From contig LUCM01005938.1 of the NCBI GenBank assembly GCA_008360955.1, forward strand, positions 62,001 through 126,000: DNA of 64,000 nt, written 5' to 3'. How positions within the stretch are numbered: the first letter of the stretch is position 1; each line of letters opens with the position of its first letter. Position numbers and translations under genes: made by a program. Shown here piece by piece: positions 12,221-25,217 of this stretch. The notes under the pieces were generated by a model that saw only the letters and a list, made by a program, of their open reading frames with translations, was not told where the DNA came from and did no database searches. This DNA comes from Fasciolopsis buskii. Lineage: Eukaryota > Platyhelminthes > Trematoda > Plagiorchiida > Fasciolidae.

Positions 12221-15200
12221 CATAAACCGGGCACTTAATATTTTCTATCCTTATCAGAACGAATAACAAACTTGAAATTAACGTAATACGTCGGAACCCT
12301 CTTGATATCAAGTTTGTCAAAATGAGATTAAGGCAGTTCTTTCTTGAGGCCTGGATGACTAGCCGCTTCGCAGTAATCCACCAAGCAACAACTATGGTCA
12401 TCAAACAAAGATGATTAATTTTAAGTGAGTTTCTGCTTTCGCCGGAGAAAACAGTTAGGAAGAACATCAATTCATGATTTTGTCAACAAGCAGGTCGACA
12501 ATTTCTACAAAATCTAAGCACCTGGGGAAAACTACCCCAACAGGACTGTACTGGCGACGTTTTGACACCCCTTTTATTACCTGGGATGATTTAAGTGATA
12601 TTTAAATGGTAAGCCACTCCAACAGCATGTACTCTATGGAGAAAATCCACCTCGTTTAAGAGTAATCACAAAATTTATTCCATTCATATTAAAATTTTAT
12701 GACAGAAATTCTCTTGTCTAATTCTGTCCAAAATTATTATCGAAGTTTGATGCACTAACGTCCAGAGAGACATGAACGTCCAAGGGTTCACCATCAGTAG
12801 GGAATATAGTTACTCTGCAAAGTTATAGGAGACACTGAGGGCCTTTATATAAGGATCCGGTAATTTTGTTTATGAAACAATGGTAACTGGTGCCCAGAGA
12901 AACAAAACGGACATTTCTAGAAGGAGTTCCTCAAACCAACTTATCCTGCCTTCTTATTCCCGTCCAAGTTGATCATCCTCTTTTTAGTGAAAATAAAAAT
13001 ACTTTACCAACAAAAGAGAATTCATTCCGAACAAAACGAAATTTATCGATGTGTAATCCAACATATTTCTTTCACTATAAGATTTTAGCTACTAGAAAGA
13101 AGCATTTTTATCTCCTATTCTCACTCCACCAGAATTCAGCAAAACATAATTTCTTAAGCAGCGCTGCCTTTAACCAGAATGTCGTTTGACTCGTTAAGAC
13201 CGAAATGGATATATGAACAATATAGAATCACGTGGAGATTCATAGGAGGAATTTTCGTCGATCAGGGAAAGCAAATAAACAGAACAGAGAAAAAAGTCAG
13301 CAAAGTGTAGGAGTATTTTATCAGTAAATTCTGTCGAATGTGGAGGGCATCAACAAAAAGAACGGGAAGACAAAACAGATTTGGCGGAAACTGTCGCGCG
13401 TCACGTATGCATCAGCGATATTCCCGTGTAATAAAAAAATCCAGTGAACGTAAACCAATCACTGATGGATAAGAAAAAATTAGCAGCCAGGGTTGATGAC
13501 CACAAAAAAAATCACCGAAAAAGGAAAACGTCGAAGAAATAATGTGACATAAGCCAGCCAACAAAAGTGCGTCTGAAAAACTGAAAGAAACTCAAAAAAT
13601 TCACACTTGTCACTCTTCTGTTCAATCTTTCACCATATGCTCCCATGCACACTGCTCATGCAGCAAATTACATTGTCGTCAAACATACCCATGTTTGGAC
13701 AACAGAATATTAGGCATGCATATCTAAAAAACGGCAATAGCCGAAAAACCGGTCCTGCGCTCCTAGCCAAATTTTCTTAGCTCATCAACACACTACTTAC
13801 AGTTTCTATATATACATATCGATATTTTGCCCGCATTCTGCCATCATTCCCAAGGTTGGTTCACACAAATGGACAAAAATTTTCGACTGATCACACTTGT
13901 GACCAGCAGCTAATATGCCTGCTAGTTTTCCTCCATTTTCGTTTTTAATTCTTTCTTTTCTTATTTCCAATTGTTTTTGGGCGCTTTCTTCCGTTATTCG
14001 GTTGAGTTCTCATTTTTATCCTGGGCTCCTTTCCCTTTTTACTCTTTTGTTTACCATATATTTTTTATCTACATTCTGGTTTACCGTGCTCGCTTCTTCT
14101 TCTTCATGTTCTATTCTCTGCAGCCGTTTTCCACGAATGAGCATGACAATCTTTTTATTGTCATTGTCTGACTGCGAATCGCTTTATGTAAAAATTCTTC
14201 GAATTAGCTTATCACGCTTGGAAAATTTAGCTTCCCAGTGATATCGGGCGTCTCCATTCAGTCATTTCCTATACAATTGTGAGGGCTGCTTGATAGACAC
14301 AGAATTTAAGCTGAGGTGGTCAGAATAAACGTGGATGTAAAAGCGGGATATACATGGACCAAAACTGGACTAGACGTCATATGAAATGGGTAGGAGAGTG
14401 ATAATTAACAAAATTAAAGTCATTACAATGCTGATGATGAAGCCGCGGGATTTATTGAAGGTTGCACTAATCTATTTAAGGGATGAAATTAAACGAAGGA
14501 TTGTGGACGGAGAGACAACGGAACCCACGGGAATGGTGGTTGAATTCATGCCGCTAGGAGCGAGCTGGACTGATATATGTGAAAGAAAGTGAGACTGTGT
14601 AATATGTACAATCAGCAATTAAATACGCTTGCGATGAATGGCCTGTGTGTCGTCCTTTTTGATATTAGAGATTTAGGTGTTTTTGGAAGAAGAGGTCTGT
14701 AACTTTGAGGGATGGGTCTCACACAGATCCAGTGGTATCAATAACGGTGGTTTGAGCAGTCCTTATGGTCCAACTAATTATAGGCTCTCGGAGCTATCAG
14801 CGACGTCGTTTAGATTGTCTTTCGGTTAAATCGGTCATTGCTGCAGCTCCATCAATAAGGAGCAGCTTCCTAGCAGATATGGGTAACCAGCGCGAAAGAT
14901 AAGCTTGACCTATTGACGACAAGGTCTAGGTTACATATGCACTTTCCGTTATCCGAGGCATAGGTACTACGGTCATCGGAAAGCCCGGAGAAGAGCAGAA
15001 GAGGGAGGCCCGAGGCAGTCTGGAATTTCTACCAGCTGGTGTTATGGCGTGAAAACAAAAAATGGATTAGTGATAACACTCATTTGGTTACAAACATTTT
15101 AAGGTCAAGAAAACTGCCTTGAAATGCGCAAAAAGACAGAGTCTTTCGATATTACAATCATTCAATCTGCTTAATCATTACAAGTTGCAGGGCTGTTAGT

Positions 15201-15240
15201 CCGTGGAGGAAAACGGATTTGTTCCCCGTATAGCTTATTC
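12221..15240. other. No identifiable gene
   Basis: No recognisable domain on either strand. The 13915-14241 open frame is an artefact of a TC-rich stretch: it reads as a hydrophobic low-complexity peptide on + and as a charged low-complexity sequence on -. The first few hundred bases may still be decayed BEL gag. Confidence 0.5.
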
Positions 15241-15247
15241 AACCGAA

Positions 15248-15476
15248 TGTTGACCGTCCAGCGTGGTCACCATTTGCGCATTGCTCACGCATGTTCCTGT
15301 TAAAATATACTCCGCCCACCACCGTTTCTGACTATTTTCTCGTTGTACCGGTCGGTTGTCTATATTATCAGTATATCAATCGTACAGAGCCGAGTACGAA
15401 TGACGCTCCAGTGGCCACAACGATTAAGGGCAAACAGATGTAATACGAGATCCGCATTAAAACAATCGGTCTTACA
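15248..15476 (+). repeat. LTR-like direct repeat, left copy (229 bp)
   Basis: Starts TGTTGACCGTCC and ends CTTACA. It matches 16820-17048 at 219 of 229 positions by hand alignment; six of the ten differences fall in the last 23 bases. Confidence 0.75.
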
Positions 15477-16819
15477 AATTGGCGAGCCCCACATCAGTGA
15501 CCGGTGATTTGAGTCTCCGTTCCCGCTTGCTTATGCCTTGTTTCCCCTTTTTCAACGATATATCACCGTTAATTTTTGTTGCGAATTGCTAAAATGTGTT
15601 AAATTTTACTGGCTGCATGTTTTTATCGTTAGGTTTTAGCATGTTTTGTTCACTTCACCCATTTTTTCCACTACGGTGTCATGTCTACGAAGTAAAACAG
15701 TCGCGGGACTGAACATTATGCACCATAACTCGTTATATACTCTTCGAGCCGACCGACGCTCAACTCTGGTTTGCTTAGGTTGAACTGGAGTCCGGGATTT
15801 ACAATCGTTGTAGATGGGTCGCTAGTCGTCTTCAACTAGGTGTAACGCTCTTGTTTAGGGAAGCCATAGAATCTTTGCGCATTTGCGAAGCGTTCCAGAA
15901 AGATGTTATAGCTGGGACCGCCCCGGCTGAAGACCAGCATATCTAGCTGCTGCTCCAAGAGATCGCGTCCAGTGGCTACCAGCGCTGCCCCTAGAGACTT
16001 CCGATGAGAACAACGCCACAGCGCCACCTATTGCACCGGCAATACCAACCATGCAAAGCAGACTTTTGCGGCCTCAAGGTAAAGCAGCCCGTTCATTCTT
16101 CCGACTTCGTTACTATTTTCACACCAGTTTGTTGAATGCTGTTTCACCTGTAATGGCGTAGCCGTATTTAACAGGATAACGCATGTTTGTTGCGACCATT
16201 CATGCACCGATCAAAATGCACTTAAATGTTACGCCAACGGGGGCAGCAGTGAGCGTTGTTAGCTGTTTACCGCCAATTCGTTTCCACCAGTTTTGTTTTG
16301 CATTACCTCTCTCAGATGAACCCCTAGGGCCGAGGCGGCTCCACCGAATTCAGCACGACAGCCGTCGTTCCCAAGGTTGACATCGTGCATGCACCAGTGG
16401 TCGAACAGAACCCAAGGTCAAACAATCATCTTAAACACCATCTGTCGAATACTCCGGGCAAGGCAGTGACCCGTGTGCGGGGGATTCGGTCAGATCCGCC
16501 GTTTTGCCAGGCGCAAATCGGACGGGCAGCTCGGCCGCGACGGTGTGCTGGCACAGCCAGGCCGGGGAGTCACACGTGAGTTCACATCAGGTTGGGTGTC
16601 CAGCTCATGGTCAGTTCCCAATAAATGTCACCCACGCGACCATCAAACGAGCGACCGGATGTTTTTCCATCGGCGAGCAGTGCCAGGACTCCAAGACATT
16701 CACCAGTTACCTGCTTGCTTCGCATGGTCTCATTCGAAGCCCTTCTGAAAGAATCTTCTAGGAGGGGCTCCGTGAGGCGCAACACGAATTTGTTTCTCCG
16801 GATCGCTTGTCCAACCGAA

Positions 16820-17048
16820 TGTTGACCGTCCAGCGTGGTCACCATTTGCGCATTGCTCACGCATGTTCCTGTTAAAATGTACTCCACCTACCACCGTTTC
16901 TGACTATTTTCTCGTCGTACCGGTCGGTTGTCTATATTATCAGTATATCAATCGTACAGAGCCGAGTACGAATGACGCTCCAGTGGCCACAACGATTAAG
17001 GGCAAACAGATGTAATACGAGATCCACATTCAGAAAATCGATCTTGCA
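16820..17048 (+). repeat. LTR-like direct repeat, right copy (229 bp)
   Basis: Same length as the left copy, starting TGTTGACCGTCC and ending CTTGCA. Weak similarity also extends about 35-50 bases upstream of both copies, which is unusual for true LTR ends and leaves the exact left boundary open. Confidence 0.75.
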
Positions 17049-18500
17049 AGTCCTAGGCTGCATGTTCTTTATTCGTAGCATGTATCTCGGTTAAATCGTG
17101 ACATCGCCGCAGATGCGGATTGCAATTGTCTGGTAGGACGGCTACCACAAACGTTAGGGAATAAGAAAGACTATTTTTCTCTACTTATGCAACTCACCTG
17201 GTCTATCTGCCCGTTGTGCATGCAACGGAGACCATTTGTAACCGATCATGTATGAGCGACCACCGATGCTTTTACTTCGTATTACCAGGAAAGGGTACCA
17301 TTTAAGTGGGAAGCGGACGGCAGCGTGGTCCGGAATTTAGGACAGGAGTTGCCACAGGAATTCGTAAGGAGGAGGTAGGTGGAGCATGAAAATGTAAAAG
17401 TAAATAATTTGTGTTTAAAAAGGCTAATAGCAACTTGTACCACACCGTAGTTTTAAAAAGCGGGAGTGATTCACTAAGACCGCTGTTCTAAACGTCAGCA
17501 TACGTACCTTGTTCGCTTCGGGAGAACAGCGGCATGTTGAAAACTAGGTAGCAGAATGCTGGAGCAAAAGTGGACAGTCCGAAGCGTGCTTTCCCCAGAT
17601 CGTCCCACACGGCAGCCAGATGCCTATCTACCTAACAAAGGCGGTGTGGTGTTTTCTTTTTTGTAGGGTCAGTTCTAGGCTGATGAAATGTATATCCACT
17701 GTAGAAGGTTGCCGGTTCCTTTGCAGCCTGAGTTAGCTTTTGTTGCTATGTTCAAACTGCTCGTGTCGAAAACTTTTATCTTTCTAAGAGGGAAATGATT
17801 GAGGCAATACGACTGTTTTCCACAGTTATTCCGCTGACCCTAATTTTCGGCCTTCTATTTATTTTTCTTAAGTGCTGGGAGTGGTCTATTTTCCCCAGAT
17901 TTGCAGATGCTGAAATAAATATGCTCTGGTCATTTGAGGGTTTTGCTTTTAAGGCTAAAGAAAACAAAAGTGGAGATAAGCAACCACACGAAGGATGGTA
18001 GCTTATGCCGCAGAGCAAACCTATACTTATGAATTCTTTCGCTTGAAAGCCTTACCCTTCTGTTAGTAACGAAGGCCACTTGAGACCTGCTATTGTGGAC
18101 AGGTTTCGAGCGTAAGCGAATCTCCAGAGTGTTTTTGACAGCTTTTAGGCTAGGTACTTGGAGGACAAAAAGTTTATCAGGTCTGAGAAAGCAGGTGGGT
18201 AGGGATGAAAATGGGTAGGTAGGAAGAGTAAGAGAAAACCCCAGTGTGTCCTCCGATGAAATGTCAGCGAAGAGAGAAAGTAGTTCCGGTAATACATGGC
18301 CTAGAAAAAGATCCTTTATGGTGTCAGAGTAAGCCAACGGTAGAGAAATCTATGAGGAAAGGAACGAGCGTGGAGGCAAACAGTATAAAAAAGATTTGCC
18401 GCGGTTATACCTACCATGGAATCCAGTATCGTGCTGTTATCATGGACCACTATATTATGTGGTTTTCAGGCCGAGGCCTACGCTTTGAAGAAATTACGGT
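17049..18500. other. No identifiable gene
   Basis: The open frames here (68 codons at 17795-18001 on +, 135 codons at 17930-18337 on -) have no recognisable domain. They overlap each other on opposite strands and are within chance length. Confidence 0.5.
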
Positions 18501-18508
18501 AGTATTTA

Positions 18509-18557
18509 TAATAATAATAATAATAATGATAACAATAATAATAATAATGATGATAAT

Positions 18558-18588
<31 letters not shown>

Positions 18589-18606
18589 ATAATAATAATA
18601 ATAATA
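18509..18606. repeat. (ATA/TAA)n microsatellite
   Basis: About 98 bases of interrupted ATA/TAA repeats with a few GAT and ATT variants, directly abutting the left end of Rep1 copy A. A shorter GATAAT run abuts copy B at about 20253-20268. Confidence 0.95.
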
Positions 18607-20048
18607 AAGTATATTTCTCGATTTACGCGAGGCATGTGCAAGGCAAGATCACGTTTTACAGAGGTGATGCACAGGAAATACGAACAATATAAATCAAAGG
18701 AAGAGGGGATGAGAACATCCTTGAGTAATTTGAAAGGTCTGATAGTCTGTGTATATTTCTCGACATACGAGAGTCATGTGCAAGGCAAGATCAACAATTG
18801 TGCAAAGAAGGCACAGTGCAGACGCGGAAAACAGAAACCTAACACAAAATGCAACATGGTTTTGCTCACAGGATCACAACCGGCAATATGATTTCCCGAG
18901 CACGAGGTTTCGAGTTTTAAATCAAAGCCAAATAATGATTCGCAAAACCTTCATCGTGACTGATTATCAGTCCTGCAATGTGAGTAATACTAAGTTTGAA
19001 TGCGTCAAAGGTGCTTATCGCGGGCGCAAAATATGAATGGAAGGCAATGGCTGCCGTCGCCAGTTGGCCGGGATCCTCGAAAATCAGGAGACTTATATGG
19101 TGGAGATGAGGATCAATATGGATGTGATAACGGAATGGAGAAGAGTCAAGACCAAACTGGATATCACACGAGGCAGTATAGATCGAAAAAATCTCAAAGC
19201 ACAGTCCACTGAACAAGGAAAGCGGCGACATGGGATGAAAATTGTGCAAATATAAGAATAATACATGAGGTTTGTTTTGAGCAATCTTGATTTCGTGATT
19301 TTCAGCTTGGATCACAGATGAAGGTGGCGTTGAAAAAGCAGAAGCACCGGAATCAAGTGAGGCAAAGTCTGGTGGACTCTTGTGGAGAACTGTTACCAAG
19401 AGCGTCTGTTAATTGCTAAATTCTGCGGACCGAAATAAAGATTGATGAAAAAGGACGGTCCGCAGTTATTTCCAATACCGAGATGCATTGTGAACGTCAG
19501 TTTATATCAGATGTCAGTAAAAATACTGTCCCTCCTGAATCAAGTTTGCCTGGTTTTGGCAGAAAAATTTGAGAAGGAGCATAAAAATTCCAGTACAAAA
19601 TGTTGTACGTGAACGCAGAAACCAGAGTGCTGTTTACCAGAGCAGTGCTAGTGGGTGATGCTGACCGTGTGCTGGCCACCTAACCTGAAAAGCCGTTTGA
19701 GGGTGAATGCAGGAGGTGTAATCCGCCAACCTAGCTGCACCCGCACACCGCTGCAGCCGAGCTTCCCGCCCGACGTGCGCCGGTCAAAGCGGTGGATATG
19801 ACCGCGGCCCACACTATTGTGGTAACGCCGGTGTATTCGTGGTGTGGAGGAAGGAATTCAAATATGGTATGGTAAGGGAGAAATCGTCCTTCCAGGATCG
19901 AATAATCGCCAGAGCATGGGGTAAGTGTTTCCATCCAAACACAACTATACGGCCCGAAACAGAGAGAAAACAGACGGATGGCAGTCTGGCCTAGATGCCA
20001 AGCCAACGTCGTACGCCGAAGCTTCTGATAGACAGCAGTTGTGATTAA
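18607..20048 (+). repeat. Rep1 copy A (3'-truncated)
   Basis: First of five same-orientation copies of an unnamed repeat. It opens with two related units (18607 and 18749) that share tatatttctcg, a variable CGAG-type stem and catgtgcaaggcaagatcaa. It then runs through conserved blocks such as gaccgaaataaagattgatg (19430) and a GC-rich block near 19.73-19.83 kb (gctgcacccgcacaccgctg), and breaks off near 20.05 kb. No coding frame is kept between copies. Confidence 0.85.
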
Positions 20049-20267
20049 GAATAATATTTGAACTTCATCTTTCCATTCGTTGATAGACGATGAAAAAAGA
20101 AGCACCTTTTCAGGTATGGAATTTTACAAGTAAGATTATTTACCAATAAGTAATTGAATTCTAATGCTGGTTATTGCTGAGTCAGTTGTGATGATGAGTT
20201 TAGTGTTTCACATTGCTAGAAACTCTGATCTCTGGACTGAAGGGCTGAATTGATAATGATAATGATA
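20049..20267. other. Spacer between Rep1 copies A and B
   Basis: About 220 bases with no recognised feature, ending in a short GATAAT run. Confidence 0.5.
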
Positions 20268-22998
20268 ATGTATATTTTCTCGATTGCGAGATGCATGCGC
20301 AAGGCAAGATCAATTTTTTACATAGATGATGCACATGGAAATACGGACTATGTGAATCAAAGATACAGGGGGTGAAAGCGACCTCTAGTGATTTGGGAGG
20401 CTTGTTTGTTTTTGTATATCTCTCGACATACGAGAGTCATGCGCAAGATAACATTAAAATTAGGCCAGGAAGGCACAATGAAGACATGGAAAACGGAAAC
20501 CAAACATACAATACAATGTGGTTTACGCTCACAGGATCATAACAGGCAATGTGGTTTTCCGAGCAGGGGTCTTTAATTCAAAACTAGGTAATTGTTCGCA
20601 AAGATTTTTCTGTGGTTGCATTCCAGTCCTACACTGCAAGTTATATTGTTTGAATGCAACAAAGGTGCGTATCGCGGGCGCAAAATATGGCTGGAGGGCA
20701 ATGGCTGTCGCCGCCCGTTGGCCGGGGTACTCCGAAATTAGTCAGAGAGTCCATAGGGTGGAGATGAGTATCAGTATGGATGCGATAACGGAATGAGAAT
20801 GAGCGAAAACTAGACTGGATATCAAAAAGGTAGTATAAAACTCAAATTCAGGAGGCACAGACTGATTTAGCAAGGAGAGCGGCGACAAAGGATGGGTATG
20901 GTGCCATCGTAATACTAATACATGAGGTTTGTTTCGAGCAATTTTGCGTTCATAAATTGGGCTGGGTCTAGAGATGAACGTGACGTTGGAAAAGAAGGAG
21001 AACCGGAGTCAAATGGGTCAATGTCTTGGTGGACTCGAGTGAAAGAACTGTTTACCAGGAAGCATCGTATAGTGCCGAATTCCGCAGATAAGAATAGAGG
21101 TTAATGAAAAACGACGGTCTTCAGCTTTTTTCGGGTGTCAATATGCATTGTGAAACGTCAGTTCATATCAGAATGCCAATAAAAATGCTTACCATGTCGT
21201 GAAGTTTTTTTGTATGATGTGTTAGAAGAATTCGGAAGGAGCAAGAGGAAGCCAGTACAATAGTGGTCACATGAACTTATGAGCTACAGTGCTGTTTTAC
21301 CACAACAGTGCTAATGGGTGGGGGTGCTGGACCGGAGATGCTGCCACCCAACCTGAAAAACACCGTTAGAGGGTGAACGCAGGAGTGTTAATCCGCCACA
21401 CCTAGTTGCACTCGCACACCGCTGCAGGCCGAGCTGCCCGCCCGATGTGCGCCGCCAAGCGGTGGATATGACCGCGCCCGCACTATTGTGGGTAACGCCC
21501 ACGTGCTCGAGGTGTCGTGAAAGGAGTTTGAGCATGGTAATGGTAAGGGATACATCGTCTTTCCAGGATCGGGATTATCGCCAGAGCATTGAGGAATTGT
21601 TTCTATCCAAAACAGGACTATAAGGCTGGAAGAGAGAAAAAGACGGACGGCAGTCTGGCTAGCTGCCAGCTGCAGATTAAGAAGCGATCAGTCTTACGGG
21701 CAGCTCAGAGAAAGAAGTTACTAGGGCGCATAGTACGATTCAAAATATACGGACGGTGACTGAGGAATCTGGGTTTCCTTTTTATAGACATATATATACG
21801 TTTTAAATAGGTGGGGCTGGCTAGTCTAGTGTGTGGATTCGTCTGCGCTATGAGTAAACAGAATGAACCGGTATGTGGTAGGATCTCCCACACTGTGAGT
21901 AAGGAGAATGAGCCGGTATTTAATAGGACAGGACAGGGAGTAACTGCTGCTGATCTTAATAATGGTCGAACTACAAAGATGGATGCACTAGGATTGAACC
22001 TAAATTCCCACTTGGTAATCAGGATATATGTCCGCTCTAGGGGCCGTGCCTTTCGAAACAAGAAAATGGTCAGGACAGCCAGTGGGTATGGTTGAATGTA
22101 AGCGTCACCATGGGGAGAGAAGATACCACATGGGACTCTATATTCGTGGCGATAGTTTGAAGTCTGAATTGGCCAAAATGGATAGATATCGATGAGGCAT
22201 GATAAAGAGAGAATCCAAGACATTTGCCTTATTTCGTCTGGAGGGCATCATTTGGGTTCGTCCGAAACAGTGATTTCTACAGGCCAGTCATTTGCATGAA
22301 GAGAAGAGTTAATGAAAAGTAAGGGTGCGGGTGGTAGCGAATGTTTTTCTTTTTTTTAGAATACGGTTTCAGGTTATGGTTGCCACACCGTGTTGGCAAC
22401 GGTGTTGGGATTAGTAAGGTGAGTGGGTGGGAGAGGGGCTCATGGGTGAAGCTACCCTATTACGCAGTCAGAACGATAAGGTTAAAATGGATAGGAAGTC
22501 AGACTATTTAGCGATAGGTACCATTTTCCAGGCAGAGAAACGGCGAGTAGCATCTGACGTGGAACTGCACGTAACAAAGTAGCATGCGCTGGTGTCGGAG
22601 CTCTGTTTAAAGTGGAAGAGACTAGGTTGATTCCTAGTGACATTAGTAGGGAGGTTTACTTTCCTTTCCGCGATGAACGAAAAGGTGACATTATTGCGTT
22701 TTTCAGAAGCCCAATCCAGTTTCATATACTCGATCCTCAAGTGAGTATGGTATAGATTGATGAGATAGGGTACAGTAACTACTTTACGTACTTTTGTTTT
22801 TAAATGCAATAGATAATGGTGGACAGAATGCGCAGCTGATGGGGAGTTTATTCCATAGTGACGAATATTCTAAATATAAAAGAAGTTGGCTCTAACGGAA
22901 GTCTTTGGGACAGGGAGATTTATAATAGGATCCGCATTTCGGAGGGAGTACGGGAGTGGGTTTCTAACACGAGGTGCAGAGACGCATTTGTCCCTGTG
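20268..22998 (+). repeat. Rep1 copy B (most complete copy, ~2.7 kb)
   Basis: It has the doubled left unit (20268 and 20412), the middle and GC-rich blocks of copy A, and then about 1.4 kb that A lacks. That extra part includes a 45-bp imperfect tandem duplication (21850 and 21895), ggttgccacaccgtgttggc (22380) and a right part ending cctgtg at the assembly gap. A minus-strand frame of 172 codons (21705-22223) lies here, but it is not kept open as one frame in copy C, so coding is doubtful. Family identity unknown; it could be the remains of a retroelement's untranslated regions or a large non-autonomous element. Confidence 0.85.
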
Positions 22999-23023
22999 NN
23001 NNNNNNNNNNNNNNNNNNNNNNN
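22999..23023. other. Assembly gap (25 N)
   Basis: Run of 25 N, at the boundary between Rep1 copy B and the inverted repeat. Confidence 1.
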
Positions 23024-23281
23024 AATCAAAATCAATTCAGAGGGTACTGAAAACAAAGGTCAAAGTCTGTTGAAACGAACCGGAGGTCAAGCTAAGGGCA
23101 GTGTGTTTGAAACGGTTTACTTCCAGACTTCTATATTTGTATCCGGGTAATTCGTGTTTTCCCTGTCCGATTAGTGCCTAAGCTGTCAAAGTCTTTCGAA
23201 AAAATTAATTGACAGTGCTAAGACTTCCCCAATATAACTGTCGTGCAGAGGAAACGTTTTTACTTTATGGGACGATAATGA
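23024..23281 (-). repeat. Inverted repeat, left arm (~258 bp)
   Basis: Reverse complement of 28468-28727 at roughly 90% or better by eye. For example, it begins aatcaaaatcaattcagagg and ends gggacgataatga, while the partner begins tcattatcgtccc and ends cctctgaattgattttgatt. It lies right after Rep1 copy B (across the gap) and directly before the truncated start of copy C. Confidence 0.85.
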
Positions 23282-25217
23282 AAGTTGGCTTGATCTAGAG
23301 ATGTAGGTGGCGTTGGAAAAGAAGTAGAAGAACCGGAGTCAAATCAGTCAATATCTGGTGGACTCATGTGAAGAACTGTTACCAAGAGCTTCGGTCTATA
23401 GCCGAATTCCGCAAATGAGAATAGAGGTTGATGAAGAACAATGGTCTTCAGCTGTTTCTGGTGTCACTATGCATCGTGAACGTCAGTTTATATCAGATGC
23501 TAATAAAAATGCTGACCATTTGTGAGTCCGTTTTGTATGAATTTGTTAGAAGAGATTTGAGAAGGACTAAGAGGAAGCCAGTACAAAGTGGTGCACGTGA
23601 ACTTATGAGCTAGTGCTATTTACCACAACAGTGCTAATGGATGGGGCTGACCGAGTGCTGGCTACCCAACCTTAGAAAGTGAACGCAGGAGGTGTAACCC
23701 GCCAGCCCAGCTGCACCCGCACACCGCTGCAGCCGAGCTGCCCGCCCAATGTGCGCCGGCCAAAGCGTTGGATATGACCGCGCCCCGCACTACTGTGGTA
23801 ACGCCGGCGTACTCGTGGTGTGGTGGAACGAATTTGAGCATGGTATGGTAAGGGACATATCGTCTTTCCAGGATCGGATAATCGCCAGAGCCTTGAGGAA
23901 TTGTTTCTATCCAAACACGACTATAAGGCCTGGAAGAGAGAAAAAAGATGGACGGCAGTCTGGCCTAGCTGCCAGCTGCAGATTAACAAGCGATCAATCT
24001 TACAAGCAGCTCAGAGAAGGAAGTTACTAGGGCGCATGGTGCAATTCAAAACATATGGACGGTGACTGAGGAATCTGAAATTTTCTTTTTATAGACATAA
24101 ACATATATATATGTGTGTGTGTATTTAAATAGGTGGGTTGGCTAGTCTGATGTGTGGATCGTCTGCGCTATGAGTTAACAGAATTAACCGGTATTAGGTA
24201 GGATCCTCTATACTGTGAGTAAGGAGAATGAGCCGGTAATTAATAGGACGGACAGAGAATAACTGCTGCTGATATAATTTCTGATCAAACTACAAAGATA
24301 GATGCAATGGGGATTGACTAAATTTAACTTGGAAATCAAGGATTACATTTCACTCTGAGAGGCCGTGCCTTTCGAAACAAGAGATGGTGAGGAGCCAATG
24401 GGTATGGTTGATGTAAACGGTCACTATGGGGAGAGAAGATACCACGTAGGATTCTATTCACGGCGATAGTTTGAAGTCTAAATTGGCCAAGATTGATAGA
24501 TATCGATGGAGCATGATAAAGAAAAAATCCAAGACATTTGCTATATTTCGTCTGGAGGGTATCGTTTGGGTTTGTAAGAAACGAGGTGATTTCTACAGTC
24601 CAGTCATTTGCATGAAGAGAAGAGCTAATGAAGAGTAAGGGTGCGGGTGATAGCGAATGTTTTTGTGTTTGTTTTTTTAGAAGACGGTTGCAGGTTATGG
24701 TTGCCACACCGTGTTGGCGACGGTGTTGGGATTAGTAAGGTCAGTAGATTGGAGAGGGCTATGGATGAGCTACCCTATACGCAGTTAGAACGATAAGGTT
24801 AATGGATAGGAAGTCAGACTATTTAGCGATAGGTACAATTTTTCGGGCAGAGAAGCGGTAAGAAGCATCTGAGATGGAACTATACGTGACAAAGTAGCAT
24901 GCGCTGGTGTTGGAGCTCTGTTTGAAATGGAAGAGACTGGGTTAATTCCTTATGACATTGGCAGGGAGATTTACTTTCATTTCCGCAATGAACGAAAAGG
25001 TGACATTAATGCGTTTTTTCAGAAGCCAATCCAGGTTTTCATTACTCGATCCTGAAGTGCATATGGGTGGTAAGATTGATGAGAATAGGGTACAGTAACT
25101 ACTTTAAGGTACTTAGTTGTTAACTGCAATAGATATAATGGTGACAGAATGACGCAGCTGATGCGGGAGTTTAGTCCATAGTGACGAATATCTAACAACA
25201 AAGAAATTGGTTCTGAC
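23282..25217 (+). repeat. Rep1 copy C (5'-truncated)
   Basis: Starts inside the repeat, at the point matching about 20951 of copy B (ctagagatg, then gttggaaaagaag), and continues to the same right part, including the 45-bp duplication (24168) and tccatagtgacgaatatct near 25.18 kb. A TA/TG run sits at 24103-24125. Divergence from B includes many single-base indels. Confidence 0.85.

Larger units (their letters stand above)
15248..17048 (+). mobile_element. Short Gypsy-like LTR element, internally deleted
   Basis: Two 229-bp direct repeats bound 1.34 kb of internal sequence. The left repeat ends TTACA; after three bases comes tggcgagccccacatcagtg, which starts with TGG like a tRNA primer-binding site and partly resembles the tRNA-Trp site reported for fluke CsRn1-type Gypsy elements. 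The internal region is far shorter than a full Gypsy (about 4 kb) and carries no intact gag, protease, RT or integrase. Near 16.36-16.57 kb a + frame (TTAVVPKVDIVHAPVVEQ, later TRVRG and RPRR) vaguely resembles the end of Gypsy integrase-type polyproteins, but this is weak. No target-site duplication is seen. Confidence 0.6.

Noticed and set aside
13915..14241. 108-codon hydrophobic + strand frame as a membrane protein
   Set aside because: It is a TC-rich low-complexity tract; overlapping frames on both strands are similarly biased and no start context or exon structure supports it.
18244..18891. 215-codon + strand open frame with a long poly-Ile stretch
   Set aside because: The length comes from reading through the ATA/TAA microsatellite, followed by Rep1 copy A; not a gene.
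21705..22223. 172-codon minus-strand frame in Rep1 copy B, the longest gap-free frame outside clear elements
   Set aside because: The matching part of copy C does not keep the frame, and frames of this length are expected about once by chance in this much sequence.
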